Positions 37,024-46,679 of a stretch of DNA of 55,931 nt are shown here, in pieces; position 1 is the first letter of the stretch; every line of letters begins with the position of its first letter. The DNA comes from Sulfitobacter litoralis. GTDB taxonomy: Bacteria > Pseudomonadota > Alphaproteobacteria > Rhodobacterales > Rhodobacteraceae. The stretch lies in contig NZ_FNJD01000025.1 in the NCBI RefSeq assembly GCF_900103185.1, positions 1 through 55,931 on the forward strand, given 5' to 3'. Under the pieces are notes generated by a model. The model did not search any database, had not been told where the DNA came from, and saw nothing but the letters and a program-made list of their open reading frames with translations. A program made the translations under genes and the position numbers.

Positions 37024-38154
37024 CTATAGCTGGGCGAACCGCGATTTCAGCAGCGCTTCGTCATATTCGCTTTGGGCGGTGCTATCGTACACGACCCCGC
37101 CGCCGACATTCAGCTTTGCCTGACCGTCGGCGGTGCAGGCCAAGGTCCGGATGGCGACATTGAATTCCATCGACCCATCGGGCGCAATCCATCCGATCGT
37201 GCCGCAATAGGCATCACGGGCCGTCGTTTCGAGATCCGAAAGGATCTCCATCGCGCGGATTTTTGGCGCACCTGTAATTGACCCGCAGGGGAAAACAGCC
37301 GTCAGGATATCAGTCAGTGTGCAGTCGGGACGGATCGTCGCCGTCACCTCCGAGATCATCTGATGCACTGTCGCATAGCTTTCGATCTCGAACAGGGCCG
37401 GCACCCGAACGCTGCCTATCTCTGAAATACGGGCGAAATCATTTCGCAAAAGATCCGTGATCATCAGGTTTTCGGCCTGATTTTTCTCGGACGCACGCAG
37501 CCACGTCTTGAGCGCTTCATCTTCTGCAGCATCCGCGCCACGGTTGACCGTCCCCTTCATGGGACGGGTGCGCAGCTGGCCTTGGGCCGAAAGCGAGAAA
37601 AACAGTTCCGGCGAACGACACAACAGCTTTGCGCCGCCAAGATCAACAAAGGCACCGTAGGGCACGGGCTGTTTTTGTTTCAGTTGCTCATAAAGACGAT
37701 CAAGACGGCCCTCGTAAGTCGCCGTCATAGGGAACGTCAGATTGGCCTGATAGATATCCCCGTCGCGCAAGTAGCGCTGAATGGTATCAAACGCCGTCTT
37801 GTAGGTTGGAAAATCCCACTCCGGTTTGAAACGTCCAAGGCTGGCGTCGCCTGTCGCAACCGGCGCGGGCGGCGTATCAAACCGATCAAAGACGCCAAAG
37901 CGCAGCAACGGTTCACCCAGGTCTGCCGGCAATCTGCCGCGCAGTTTCGGAATGAGCGCATAGCCCAGTTCGTAGGACGCGGTCCCTGCGAGCCATTTTC
38001 CGGCTTTGTGTTCGGTCTCTACCGCGCGCAGGGCATCGGCCACCTCGTCGGGGTGCCACGCCTCGATGATATGTGCCGGTCTATGAAACCAAGAGCCGGT
38101 TCCAAGTGGCCCTCGGTCAAACAGGATCGACGGACCTTGCGCGGAATGTGCCAT
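37024..38154 (-). CDS. pabB: Aminodeoxychorismate synthase component I
   Basis: A 376-residue chorismate-utilising enzyme that makes 4-amino-4-deoxychorismate for folate. The C-terminal chorismate-binding domain carries PMKGTVNRG, NLMITDLLRNDFARI and GSITGAPKIRAMEIL. It is shorter than fused PabB forms, without an attached lyase or amidotransferase domain. The ATG follows directly after the Dabb gene stop. Neither PabA nor PabC is adjacent here. Confidence 0.9.
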   Translation of the reverse strand: MAHSAQGPSILFDRGPLGTGSWFHRPAHIIEAWHPDEVADALRAVETEHKAGKWLAGTASYELGYALIPKLRGRLPADLGEPLLRFGVFDRFDTPPAPVATGDASLGRFKPEWDFPTYKTAFDTIQRYLRDGDIYQANLTFPMTATYEGRLDRLYEQLKQKQPVPYGAFVDLGGAKLLCRSPELFFSLSAQGQLRTRPMKGTVNRGADAAEDEALKTWLRASEKNQAENLMITDLLRNDFARISEIGSVRVPALFEIESYATVHQMISEVTATIRPDCTLTDILTAVFPCGSITGAPKIRAMEILSDLETTARDAYCGTIGWIAPDGSMEFNVAIRTLACTADGQAKLNVGGGVVYDSTAQSEYDEALLKSRFAQL

Positions 38155-38460
38155 TTAGAAATCAGCTGCGATACGCATTTCACGCAGCGGGCGGACAATG
38201 TCGATACAGTCTTGGTATATCTGATGCGCCCGATACGCCTTCAACGCAGCCTCATTCTCGAACTCGGCATAGACGATCACATCAACATCATTGGCAAAGC
38301 GATCTTCATTCCGGTTCCGCGAAACCTCGAAATGCTTCACTGATGGGATGGTGCCGAGCATGGACAGACCTTCGACAATTTGGTCAATATCTTTGGCGTC
38401 TTTGCTGCTGAAAAACACGACATGACGAATGATCTGGCCGTTAGATTTCTTGTCTGACAT
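38155..38460 (-). CDS. Dabb-domain (stress-responsive dimeric alpha-beta barrel) protein
   Basis: A 101-residue protein with IIRHVVFFSSKDAKDIDQI at the start and later VIVYAEFENEAALKAYRAH and a buried histidine, the Dabb ferredoxin-like fold. Such proteins form dimers; some are enzymes, many have no known role. The start at 38460 has AGGAAC before it. It is immediately upstream of pabB with no gap, so both are likely on one transcript. I cannot link it to folate. Confidence 0.85.
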   Translation of the reverse strand: MSDKKSNGQIIRHVVFFSSKDAKDIDQIVEGLSMLGTIPSVKHFEVSRNRNEDRFANDVDVIVYAEFENEAALKAYRAHQIYQDCIDIVRPLREMRIAADF

Positions 38461-38529
38461 TTGACTGTTCCTATGCACGGTTAGCGGTGGGACTTCGGGT
38501 GGGGTACATGCTGTTCCCGTCGCTGCTGC

Positions 38530-38646
38530 TCATCTCACGAGACCATCGGCAACACAATACTGGCAGCCGCCACGCATGCACCCATCATTGCGCGCCGCAG
38601 CAAACGCCTGGACCGTGGCCTCGCGATGCAAGGCCATAGGCCGCAT
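38530..38646 (-). CDS. Possible 38-residue cysteine-bearing small protein
   Basis: The frame on the minus strand starts MRPMALHREATVQAF and ends in a segment with GCMRGGCQYC, three cysteines in ten residues. It is the only open stretch of note in the 300 bases between the Dabb gene and the MDR gene. There is no good ribosome site and I do not know the family. It may be a real metal- or redox-active small protein, or chance. Confidence 0.2.
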   Translation of the reverse strand: MRPMALHREATVQAFAAARNDGCMRGGCQYCVADGLVR

Positions 38647-38684
38647 ATTACCCACGTGCCCCCTTGACCAGTTGCGATACGGCT

Positions 38685-38713
38685 CAAGGCCGTGACATCA
38701 CATCACGGCCTTG
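38685..38713. terminator. Perfect 11-bp inverted repeat after the MDR gene
   Basis: CAAGGCCGTGA and TCACGGCCTTG are perfect complements around CATCACA. The hairpin lies about 50 bases past the stop of the minus-strand MDR gene and probably ends that transcript. There is no strong T-run on either strand. The rest of 38461-38761 shows nothing else I can support besides the small frame at 38530-38646. Confidence 0.6.
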
Positions 38714-38761
38714 TTCAGGGGCATCGGGTTCCAGCACCCCTGCCCTTCAGTCAGTGCCGAC

Positions 38762-39757
38762 TTAGAAGCCGCCCAACACCTGCTTACCGATCACGCGGCC
38801 GCTTTCTTGCTTCAGATGGGCGGCCCGCAGGGCGTCAACGGTCAGGTTGTCTCCTCTTTCGGTGACGGTGGATTGCAGGGTGCCTGCATCGATCATCTCG
38901 GCGACACGGTTCAACAGGTCCCGCTGGGCACCGATATCTTCAGTGCCGAACATCGAGCGGGTGAACATGAATTCCCAGTGGATGCTTAAAGCCTTGGGCT
39001 TTGCCGCCTTGATGTCGAGAGCTTCGGGATCATCAATCAAGGCGATCTGCCCGCGAGGGGCGATCAGGTCGATGATCGCGGGCCAGTGCTGGTCCGTCGC
39101 GGTCAGCGCGGCGACATAGGTGGGGACAAGACCAAGGTCAGCCACCTGCGCAGCCAGATCGCCACGGTGGTCCACCACGTGATCCGCTCCCATCTTGCGC
39201 ACCCAGTCCTGCGTTTCGGGTCGCGAGGCAGTTGCAATAACCGTGAGCCCCGTCAACGCCTTGGCGAGTTGGATCAAAATCGATCCCACCCCTCCGGCAC
39301 CGCCGATGACCAGTAGCGTCTGGCCACTGCCGCCCCCCTCGGTCAAGCGAAAGGCGTCAAACAGCATTTCCCAAGCGGTGATGGATGTAAGTGGCAGTCC
39401 GGCGGCCTCGACGAAATCAAGGCTGGCAGGCTTGCGCCCCACGATCCGTTCGTCCACCGCATGAAATTCGGCGTTGGTACCGGCGCGGGTGACATCACCA
39501 GCGTAATAAACCGCGTCGCCGACCTTGTAGCCTGTCACCTCATTGCCGATTTCAGTGACGACGCCAGCCGCATCGAACCCAAGCACGCGCGCAGCGCCTT
39601 CAGGCTCTACGCCGGCGCGCAGTTTGACGTCCACCGGGTTGACCGAGATCCCCTCGACCGCGACCAAAAGATCGCGTGGTCCGACCACTGGCTGGTCCAT
39701 TTCAATAATTTCGAGCGTGTCTGCGTTGCCCGCCGCGTTGTAGCCGATGGCTTTCAT
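38762..39757 (-). CDS. Quinone oxidoreductase-like MDR protein (zinc-binding alcohol dehydrogenase family)
   Basis: A 331-residue medium-chain reductase. [10 protein letters not shown] at the start, [36 protein letters not shown] and the NADPH site [17 protein letters not shown] are typical of the zeta-crystallin-like branch. The cysteine-rich structural zinc loop of true alcohol dehydrogenases is absent. It reduces a quinone or enone with NADPH. It is divergent from a LysR gene across a 100-base gap, so that regulator likely controls it, possibly in response to quinone or electrophile stress. Confidence 0.88.
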   Translation of the reverse strand: MKAIGYNAAGNADTLEIIEMDQPVVGPRDLLVAVEGISVNPVDVKLRAGVEPEGAARVLGFDAAGVVTEIGNEVTGYKVGDAVYYAGDVTRAGTNAEFHAVDERIVGRKPASLDFVEAAGLPLTSITAWEMLFDAFRLTEGGGSGQTLLVIGGAGGVGSILIQLAKALTGLTVIATASRPETQDWVRKMGADHVVDHRGDLAAQVADLGLVPTYVAALTATDQHWPAIIDLIAPRGQIALIDDPEALDIKAAKPKALSIHWEFMFTRSMFGTEDIGAQRDLLNRVAEMIDAGTLQSTVTERGDNLTVDALRAAHLKQESGRVIGKQVLGGF

Positions 39758-39857
39758 GAGTTGATCCTTTTTTCTGCTGAAAGACAGATAGCCCTTGCGA
39801 AACCGTAAAAATACAGCAGTTTTCAGAGTTAATTATTCTGATTCTGGAGATAATGCC

Positions 39858-40763
39858 GTGGACACTGATAACCTGCGCCTTTTTGTGATGGCCGCCGATA
39901 GGTTGAATATCTCTGCCGCTGGACGCGATCTTGGTCTTGCGCCGGCGGTGGCCAGCGCACGGCTCGCCAAATTAGAGCACGAGCTTGGTGTCGAGCTGCT
40001 GCACCGGACCACGCGCAAGGTGTCGCTGTCCCTCGAGGGGTCCGATTTCCTACCCTATGCACGCGAGATTCTGGCGCAGGCAGAGGCAGCCAAAGCCGTC
40101 CTTGGCGGCAGTGAAACCAGCCCGAAGGGCACGTTGCGCTTTGCCGCGCCGAGCAGTTTTGCGCAGCGGCATATCATGCCATTGTTACCCAGGTTCCACG
40201 CATTATACCCCGATTTGACGCTGGACCTCCGCCTTTCCGACACCCGTTTCGATGCGATCGAGGGCAGCTTTGACCTTGCCCTTCGCAGCGCGCCCCTGAC
40301 AGACAGCAGCCTCAAGGGGCGCAAGCTGGCGGAGGACACCCGCGTATTATGCGCCTCCCCTGAATACATCGCAGCACATGGCGCACCGCAGACCCCGGCA
40401 GAGCTTGAGGGGCATCGTTTTACCGCTTGGAAAGACCTAGAGCCACGCGAACTGATCGGGCCCGAGGGGGCGACCGCGCTTCTTGATCCGACATGTATGA
40501 ACTGCCGCACCATCGTAGACGACGGCGACGCGCAGCGCGAAGTGACCCTTGCGGGTGCAGGCGTGTCAATCAACTCGCTCTGGAGCGTCACTGACGAGCT
40601 TGCCTCGGGCCGCCTGATACGGATGTTGCCGAAATGGAAGCTGAACGACAATTCGGTTTTGTGGCTGGCCTATCCCCGCTCGAACGTGCTCACCCCGAAA
40701 ACAAGGATCTTGATCGACTTTTTGATCGATAGTTTAGCCATCCGCACCGAGTGGGGCGACTGA
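39858..40763 (+). CDS. LysR-family regulator divergent from the MDR gene
   Basis: A 301-residue LysR protein. The HTH begins at the very start (DNLRLFVMAADRLNISAAGR and ASARLAKLEHELGVELL), and the effector domain follows (TLRFAAPSSFAQ). I use GTG 39858, which follows GGAGA at the right distance and gives the normal family N-terminus; the open frame to 39795 would add 21 unlike residues. It resembles the quinone- or aromatic-responsive group that sits next to MDR oxidoreductases. Confidence 0.87.
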   Translation: MDTDNLRLFVMAADRLNISAAGRDLGLAPAVASARLAKLEHELGVELLHRTTRKVSLSLEGSDFLPYAREILAQAEAAKAVLGGSETSPKGTLRFAAPSSFAQRHIMPLLPRFHALYPDLTLDLRLSDTRFDAIEGSFDLALRSAPLTDSSLKGRKLAEDTRVLCASPEYIAAHGAPQTPAELEGHRFTAWKDLEPRELIGPEGATALLDPTCMNCRTIVDDGDAQREVTLAGAGVSINSLWSVTDELASGRLIRMLPKWKLNDNSVLWLAYPRSNVLTPKTRILIDFLIDSLAIRTEWGD

Positions 40764-40779
40764 CCGCCGAACCTAAGGG

Positions 40780-42186
40780 TCAGGCCCCCGGTGGATCGTC
40801 GGACCCACGTCCGCTTGGCGGGGCGGCTGGCGTTGCGGCACAGATCTCGCGCAGCGCCGATTTCAGGCCTTCCTCAAGGGTTGGGTGGTAGAAGGGCATA
40901 TTCAGCAGGTCGCTTGCCGTCTCGCCACGCTGGATCGCGTGAACAAGCAAATGCGCCATGTGGTCGGCACCGGGGCAAAACAATTCGGCGCCGGTCAGAC
41001 GCCCGTCAGGCGTAGCATAAAGCCGGACAAGACCCTTCGCGCGCGCTTCGACTTTGGCACGGCCCTGATCTGCATAGGAGGCACAGCCGGTTAATGTGTC
41101 CTCATCCGGACCCTCGCCGAGTATGGCGAGCGGCGGATCGCTAAAGGTTAGCGTGAAGGTCGGCATACGCGGGTGGGCATTTATCGACGGATAGGCAGCG
41201 GCGTTGCTCCCTGCCACGTTTCCCTCGTCACTTGCCTCGTGCAGCACGGCCGCGTCAGCGTTCACGTCACCCGCGATAAAAACGGACGTGTCGCCGCATT
41301 GCATCGTGGTGCGGTCAAAGACCGGCACGCCATGTTCATCAAGCTCAAGCCCTGCCGCGTCAAGCCCGAGTCCCTCAAAGGCAGGCGGACGGCCTGTCGC
41401 GACGAGAACGCGGTCGAACGCGCGCTTGCCGCTAGAGGCACCGGACCACGACAGTTGCACGCGACCATCGAGTTTTTCGACATTCAGGTCGACGCCAAGA
41501 TGGAGCGGAAGCTCCTCCCCGATGATGTTGACAACTGCGGCCTGCACGTCTGAATCCCGCGCGCCGCCGAGTGTATCGCCTTGATCAAAAAGGACCGTTT
41601 CGACACCAAGCCGCGACATAGCCTGCGCCAGCTCCAGCCCGATCGCACCGCCCCCGATCACAGCAAGCGAGCCGGGGAGATCATTCATCTCGAACACGCT
41701 CTCGTTGGTGAGGGCAAGATCGCCGAGGCCTTCGAACGGCTCGGGGATGCGCGCATAAGATCCGGTCGCGATCACAATCGACTTGGCGCTTACCGTGTCA
41801 CCGTTGTCGAGGGTGAGTGCGTTCAGACCGGCAAGATGCGCGCGCGCCTGAATGCAGGTTCCAGCCGGAAGTTTGTCAAACGAAGCACGCGTTGCTTTCA
41901 CAAATTTGTCGCGCTCGCGGCGGACGCGTTCTAGCACCGCCTGCCCGTCGACCTCGACGTGACCCACATTAACACCGAATACGCCCGTGCCATGGGCATT
42001 ATGCGCCGCGTTTGCCGCAGCGATAAGAAGCTTGGACGGCATGCAGCCCGTATTTGCACACAGCGTGCCACGGAAGGCGTCGTCAATCAGGAGAGTGCGC
42101 GCGCCATCGCGACGCGCGCTCCGCTCGGCAGCGAGGCCGGCAGTGCCGGCCCCGATGATGGCGACATCGGTGTCATGATGCGCCAT
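40780..42186 (-). CDS. Dihydrolipoamide dehydrogenase-like flavoprotein
   Basis: A 468-residue pyridine nucleotide-disulfide oxidoreductase. FAD site AIIGAGTAGLAAER, redox pair in CANTGCMPSK (C-x4-C), NAD site VIGGGAIGLELAQ and the C-terminal HPTLEE with catalytic His-Glu. The redox stretch differs a little from the classical GGTCLNVGCIPSK, and the gene is not with 2-oxoacid dehydrogenase genes, so lipoamide may not be its true partner. The stop codon TGA of the upstream dehydrogenase overlaps its ATG. Confidence 0.87.
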   Translation of the reverse strand: MAHHDTDVAIIGAGTAGLAAERSARRDGARTLLIDDAFRGTLCANTGCMPSKLLIAAANAAHNAHGTGVFGVNVGHVEVDGQAVLERVRRERDKFVKATRASFDKLPAGTCIQARAHLAGLNALTLDNGDTVSAKSIVIATGSYARIPEPFEGLGDLALTNESVFEMNDLPGSLAVIGGGAIGLELAQAMSRLGVETVLFDQGDTLGGARDSDVQAAVVNIIGEELPLHLGVDLNVEKLDGRVQLSWSGASSGKRAFDRVLVATGRPPAFEGLGLDAAGLELDEHGVPVFDRTTMQCGDTSVFIAGDVNADAAVLHEASDEGNVAGSNAAAYPSINAHPRMPTFTLTFSDPPLAILGEGPDEDTLTGCASYADQGRAKVEARAKGLVRLYATPDGRLTGAELFCPGADHMAHLLVHAIQRGETASDLLNMPFYHPTLEEGLKSALREICAATPAAPPSGRGSDDPPGA

Positions 42187-43574
42187 CACTTCGCCTCTTG
42201 ATCCGTCATATAAATCGATTTGGCGTTGACGAACTCCTTCATGCCAAAGCCGCCATGCTCGCGCCCGTAGCCCGAGTTTTTCACACCGCCGAATGGCATG
42301 TTCGGAAGCGCAATATTGTACCCGTTGAGCGTGATCATACCGGTATCGAACTGCTCGCTCGCCAGCTTGCGTGCGCGCGCCTCGTCACGGCTGAAGATAC
42401 CACCACCAAGGCCATAGCGACTGTCGTTGGCGATGCGCATGGCGTCTTCGTCGTTCTCGGCGCGGATCACGGAAGCGACGGGACCAAACAGCTCATCGTC
42501 ATAGGCGGGCTGGCCAGGCTTCACGTCGACCAGCACGGTCGCGGGGTAATAGGCACCCTTGCGGTCCGGTGTCTCGCCTCCGACCACGGCGCGCGCGCCT
42601 TTTTTGATGCTTTCTGCCACCTGCTCCGCCAGCTTGTCACGCAGATCGTTGCGCGCCATTGGTCCAAGACCGATGTCGGCGTCCGTCGGATCACCCATCT
42701 TGATCGCTTTCATCTTCTGGGTGTAGCCCTCGACAAAAGCGTCGTAATTTTTCGCCGTGACGATAAAGCGCTTACCGTTCACGCAGGTCTGGCCGTTGTT
42801 GTAGATCCGCGCCGTGACACAAGTATCCACCGCGAGATCGATATCGGCATCGTCCAGAACGATGTAAGCGTCGTTCGATCCAAGTTCGAGCACGGACTTT
42901 TTCAGCTGCTCCGCCGCTTTCTGCGCCACGGTCCGGCCAGCGGTATCGCTGCCTGTCAGGGTCACGCCGCGCACCAGATCGTTTTCAATAACCAGATCGG
43001 ACTGGTCGTGGTCAATCAAGAGCACCGTAAAGAGGTTCTTTGGAAGGCCTGCTCGCTCCATCAGATCACGCAGGAAAAGCCCCGACCCGGTACAGTTTTC
43101 CGCGTGCTTGAGAAGCACCCCGTTGCCGGTCATCAAGTTGGAGATTGCATAGCGCACCACCTGATAGCAGGGGAAGTTCCACGGCTGGATACCGTAAATG
43201 ACACCCAGAGGGGCATAGTGGACGACACCCGTGCCACCGGGAATATCGCGTTCCTCGTCGGCCAGCGCGTCAGGTCCGTGATCAGCAGTGAAGTTACAGA
43301 TTTGCACGCACAGATCGATTTCGTCGCGGCTGTCGCCGATCAGCTTGCCGACCTCGCGAGTCATGAGCTGGGCAAAATCTTCTTTGCTGTTGGAAAGTTC
43401 CTTGCCGATAGCTCGGATGATCTCGGCGCGATCCTTTGTCGATTTCAGCCGCCAGTCGAGGAAAGCATCATGGCAACCACGCACGGCGTCTCGCGCTTCA
43501 TCGTTGGTCATGAGGGTGTAGGTTTCCAGAGTTTGCTCTGTCGCTGGATTGATGGTGGTGATCTGGCCGGTCAT
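42186..43574 (-). CDS. NAD(P)-dependent succinate-semialdehyde dehydrogenase-like
   Basis: A 462-residue aldehyde dehydrogenase. GVIYGIQPWNFPCYQVVRY, the motif LELGSNDAYIVL and the nucleophile in NNGQTCVNGKRF place it among GabD/Sad-type enzymes. It oxidises succinate semialdehyde to succinate in GABA breakdown. ATG 43574 is preceded by GGAGG. It is divergent from an agmatinase gene, which supports a role in agmatine/guanidinobutyrate to GABA to succinate (inference). Confidence 0.87.
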   Translation of the reverse strand: MTGQITTINPATEQTLETYTLMTNDEARDAVRGCHDAFLDWRLKSTKDRAEIIRAIGKELSNSKEDFAQLMTREVGKLIGDSRDEIDLCVQICNFTADHGPDALADEERDIPGGTGVVHYAPLGVIYGIQPWNFPCYQVVRYAISNLMTGNGVLLKHAENCTGSGLFLRDLMERAGLPKNLFTVLLIDHDQSDLVIENDLVRGVTLTGSDTAGRTVAQKAAEQLKKSVLELGSNDAYIVLDDADIDLAVDTCVTARIYNNGQTCVNGKRFIVTAKNYDAFVEGYTQKMKAIKMGDPTDADIGLGPMARNDLRDKLAEQVAESIKKGARAVVGGETPDRKGAYYPATVLVDVKPGQPAYDDELFGPVASVIRAENDEDAMRIANDSRYGLGGGIFSRDEARARKLASEQFDTGMITLNGYNIALPNMPFGGVKNSGYGREHGGFGMKEFVNAKSIYMTDQEAK

Positions 43575-43775
43575 GAATGCCTCCGCAGTAATTTCAAATG
43601 AATTGTATGGAAACAACGTGTCCTGTCTGCTTTCGTTCCTTGTGTGCGACTATGCTGCGCGCACATTATGGAGAGCAGATTGAAACCTCCGAGGGTTCCG
43701 GCCCTGTTTTGGTGGAAGCGATATATGATAAAACGCACGGCCCTTTAAAAACAAACAATTGAAGGTGAATAAAAT

Positions 43776-44753
43776 ATGTCATCACATGGCTATGAAACGG
43801 GGCGGCTCGACCTGCCTTTTGTCGGGATCGCAACTTTTGGCAAGAAGCCCTACGTGCAGGATTGGGACAAGATCGACGCTGATGTTGCGGTACTAGGAGC
43901 ACCGTTTGATTTCGGGTGTCAGTACCGCGCAGGGGCGCGGTTCGGTCCGCGTTCTATTCGTGAGGCATCCACGCTTTTCAGCTTTGGTCATGCCGGTGCC
44001 TATGATCACGAAGACGACGCGACGTATCTGGATGCGTCTGTGCGGATCGTCGACATCGGGGATGCCGATATCATCCATACTAAAACTGACGAAAGCCACG
44101 CCAGTATTGCCTATGGGGTTAAGAAAATTCTCGACGCTGGTGCCCTGCCCGTGACCATTGGTGGCGACCATTCGATCAACATTCCTTGCATCAAAGCCTT
44201 TGAAGATAATTGTGCCGAAAACGGCCCGATCCATGTGGTGCAGATCGACGCTCATCTTGATTTCGTCGATGAACGCAAGGGCGTAACCGACGGGCACGGC
44301 AACCCGATGCGCCGCGCTATAGAAAGGGACTATGTATCCGGCATGACCCAATTGGGCATCCGCAACGTGTCCTCCACCGCAAGAGAAGGCTACATTGATG
44401 CGCGCGCACGGGGATCCGATATCCTATCTGTGCGACAAGTGCGCGCGCTTGGCACGCAGTCGGTACTCGAGCGGATTCCGGAAGGTGCTCGCTATTACGT
44501 CACAATTGATATTGATGCGTTTTGCCCGTCCATCGCGCCGGGCACGGGCACCCCAAGTCATGGCGGATTCCACTACTATGACGTATTAGAAATCCTTCAA
44601 GGTCTCAGCAAGCGGGGCGATGTGGTGGGCATTGATCTGGTTGAAGTCGCCCCAGCTTATGACCCTTCTGAAAGCACGCAGATCTTGGCCGCACAGCTTT
44701 TGCTGAACTTCATCGGGTTCATTTTCCACAATAAAAAGCAGACATCAGCCTGA
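43776..44753 (+). CDS. speB: Agmatinase / guanidino-acid ureohydrolase
   Basis: A 325-residue ureohydrolase. The manganese ligands are in GGDHSIN, QIDAHLDF (D-A-H-x-D) and TIDIDAFCPS (D-x-D). The family cleaves urea from agmatine, guanidinobutyrate or related compounds; these cannot be told apart by eye. Divergence from the semialdehyde dehydrogenase would also fit guanidinobutyrase. The 200-base upstream gap includes A/T-rich sequence with TATGATAA, a possible -10. Confidence 0.85.
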   Translation: MSSHGYETGRLDLPFVGIATFGKKPYVQDWDKIDADVAVLGAPFDFGCQYRAGARFGPRSIREASTLFSFGHAGAYDHEDDATYLDASVRIVDIGDADIIHTKTDESHASIAYGVKKILDAGALPVTIGGDHSINIPCIKAFEDNCAENGPIHVVQIDAHLDFVDERKGVTDGHGNPMRRAIERDYVSGMTQLGIRNVSSTAREGYIDARARGSDILSVRQVRALGTQSVLERIPEGARYYVTIDIDAFCPSIAPGTGTPSHGGFHYYDVLEILQGLSKRGDVVGIDLVEVAPAYDPSESTQILAAQLLLNFIGFIFHNKKQTSA

Positions 44754-44891
44754 TGGACCGCCCCTGATATATCTAGCTTTCAGCGGCTAGAACGATCCCC
44801 TCACGACTGAGATGCTGAGTTCCAGCCCACAACCGTTCTCAGATCCGCTGATATGACAGCTCGCTGACCGCGGGCTGTCCATGTCAGCGTG

Positions 44892-44917
44892 TCTGGTGGA
44901 GCGCAGGATCCACCAGA
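44892..44917. repeat. Inverted repeat in the gap between speB and the sensor kinase
   Basis: TCTGGTGGA-gcgcagga-TCCACCAGA is a perfect 9-base inverted repeat, alone in the 325-base gap 44754-45078. No gene or T-run is seen. It may be the speB transcript end or an operator for the kinase. Confidence 0.4.
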
Positions 44918-45078
44918 TGCCCAGAGTAAGCACCTAATGGGCCTCAATTTTGCCTAATTCGCCTACTAGCAAAAAAGCTGGTTAAGTTACTTAGTAGCGC
45001 AGAAGCGTAAAATTTTATGCTAAACGGCAGGGCTTTGAATTCCCTTCAAAAGCGACGTTTGGACATCAGGAAAAGTGC

Positions 45079-46533
45079 ATGAGAAAATCTAACAGCACTC
45101 CCCACAGCGCAAACGGCCTTACGGCCCCAACAGCACCTGTGCCCGCACGTATTGATCCGAAAGCCATCATAGCCGTTACTCTTGGGTTTTTTATCTTATT
45201 GGCGTTCATGACCTATCAGATCGCCATCGTTATGGTTCACCATGGGGTGGAACGTGATGCGTCCCGGCGGTCGCTCGAGTGGGCGGAATTTGCGGTAAAG
45301 CAGGTTCCAGAAATAGCTGCCTTGGCTGACGGGCAGCGGATTGAACCGGAACATTGGGATGCGTTCCGTGATCTCGCCAGCTTTGGCGGTGTCTTCCGTT
45401 TCAAAATTTTCAGCCCCGATGGTGTGCTCCGCTTTGAATCCGATGATCCCGCCGCCACAGGTGAAAGTCTGGGCAAGCACAATGCAATTGCCGCATCCGT
45501 TGTGAAAACCGGCGAGGCCTATACTACCGTAGAGAACGGGCGGTCGAAGCCCAATCGCCCCGATTTATATAGCGAAACCTATTTGCCAGTATATGACAGC
45601 GGGCGATTGGTCGCGATCGCTGAGACCTACATGGACCAAACAAGCAAAACGGCGGCTGTGCGCGTTGAATACGCCTTCGTCGCTGTGCTGATGGCCGGTA
45701 TGATCCTGCTGGCACTCTCCATCCCATCGGCTGGCTTATGGCTTATGTTCCGGCGGCTTAAATACAACAATGAACGATTGAGGCTCGCCCAGATACGCGC
45801 AATGGCCTCTGACAAAAGCAAGAGCGAGTTTATTTCGACGGTCAGCCATGAATTACGGACGCCTTTAACATCGATAAAAGGCTCCCTTGAAATGCTGAAA
45901 TCTGGAAAAATAATTGAATTGTCGGCCCCCGCAGAAAGATTGGTCGCGATGGCAGCAAAAAATTCGAATATTTTAAATTTGCTCGTGAACGATCTTTTGG
46001 ATTTCGAGAGAATAGATACAGGAAACCTTGAGGTGTCCAAGCGCCCTTCGGATATCGTCACCATCGTAAAAGATGAAATCGAGACCATGATGTCCTATGA
46101 TACGGAACAAGAGGTAGAGTATTTCTATACAGGGGATGACGGACCGATTATCGGCAATGTGGATCCTGACAGAATAGCCCAGGTGGTTCGCAACTTGCTT
46201 TCAAACGCTGTCAAATTCTCACCGAGAAATGGAGGGGTTTTCGTGTCGGTCAGAGCGGAAACCGGGGCGGTGCGGGTCGTTGTTGCGGACTCTGGCTGCG
46301 GCATCTCACCAGACGACTGCGCGAGAATTTTTGACAAATTTACCCAAGTCGATTCATCAGACACGCGAAAACACCGCGGAACCGGACTGGGTTTGGCCAT
46401 TTCCAAGGGCATAATCGTGGCCCACGGCGGCGATATCGGCGTGACCAGTGTCGAGGGTGTCGGAAGCGAATTCTACTTCGTCGTGCCTATCGGCATCGAA
46501 GATAAGCGGCTGCCGTTGCAAGACGCCGCCTAA
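45079..46533 (+). CDS. Membrane sensor histidine kinase (orphan)
   Basis: A 484-residue kinase. A first membrane helix (about residues 30-54), a periplasmic sensor of about 140 residues and a second helix (about 198-222) lead to HisKA with His257 in SHELRTPL. The ATPase domain follows with N-box QVVRNLLSNAVKF, G1 DSGCGI and G2 GTGLGLAIS. No response regulator is adjacent on either side, so its partner lies elsewhere. The signal is unknown. AGGAAA precedes the ATG. The codon use is more A/T-rich in the middle part than in neighbours. Confidence 0.9.
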   Translation: MRKSNSTPHSANGLTAPTAPVPARIDPKAIIAVTLGFFILLAFMTYQIAIVMVHHGVERDASRRSLEWAEFAVKQVPEIAALADGQRIEPEHWDAFRDLASFGGVFRFKIFSPDGVLRFESDDPAATGESLGKHNAIAASVVKTGEAYTTVENGRSKPNRPDLYSETYLPVYDSGRLVAIAETYMDQTSKTAAVRVEYAFVAVLMAGMILLALSIPSAGLWLMFRRLKYNNERLRLAQIRAMASDKSKSEFISTVSHELRTPLTSIKGSLEMLKSGKIIELSAPAERLVAMAAKNSNILNLLVNDLLDFERIDTGNLEVSKRPSDIVTIVKDEIETMMSYDTEQEVEYFYTGDDGPIIGNVDPDRIAQVVRNLLSNAVKFSPRNGGVFVSVRAETGAVRVVVADSGCGISPDDCARIFDKFTQVDSSDTRKHRGTGLGLAISKGIIVAHGGDIGVTSVEGVGSEFYFVVPIGIEDKRLPLQDAA

Positions 46534-46679
46534 TCCTTCTCTTTTCGATCACGCGGCGAGCCCTAGCGCGGCGAAAAAGACGTAAATAAAACCGCCTGAT
46601 TGCTATGGCTGGTCCCCATCGAAGGTGGAAAGGTTGCCCCCGCACCCCATGTCCGCGCAATTGCCCCGCGAGAACACTG

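Noticed and set aside
42198..43601. A 467-residue plus-strand open frame
   Set aside because: It mirrors the semialdehyde dehydrogenase in the opposite strand and has no recognisable motif or ribosome site.
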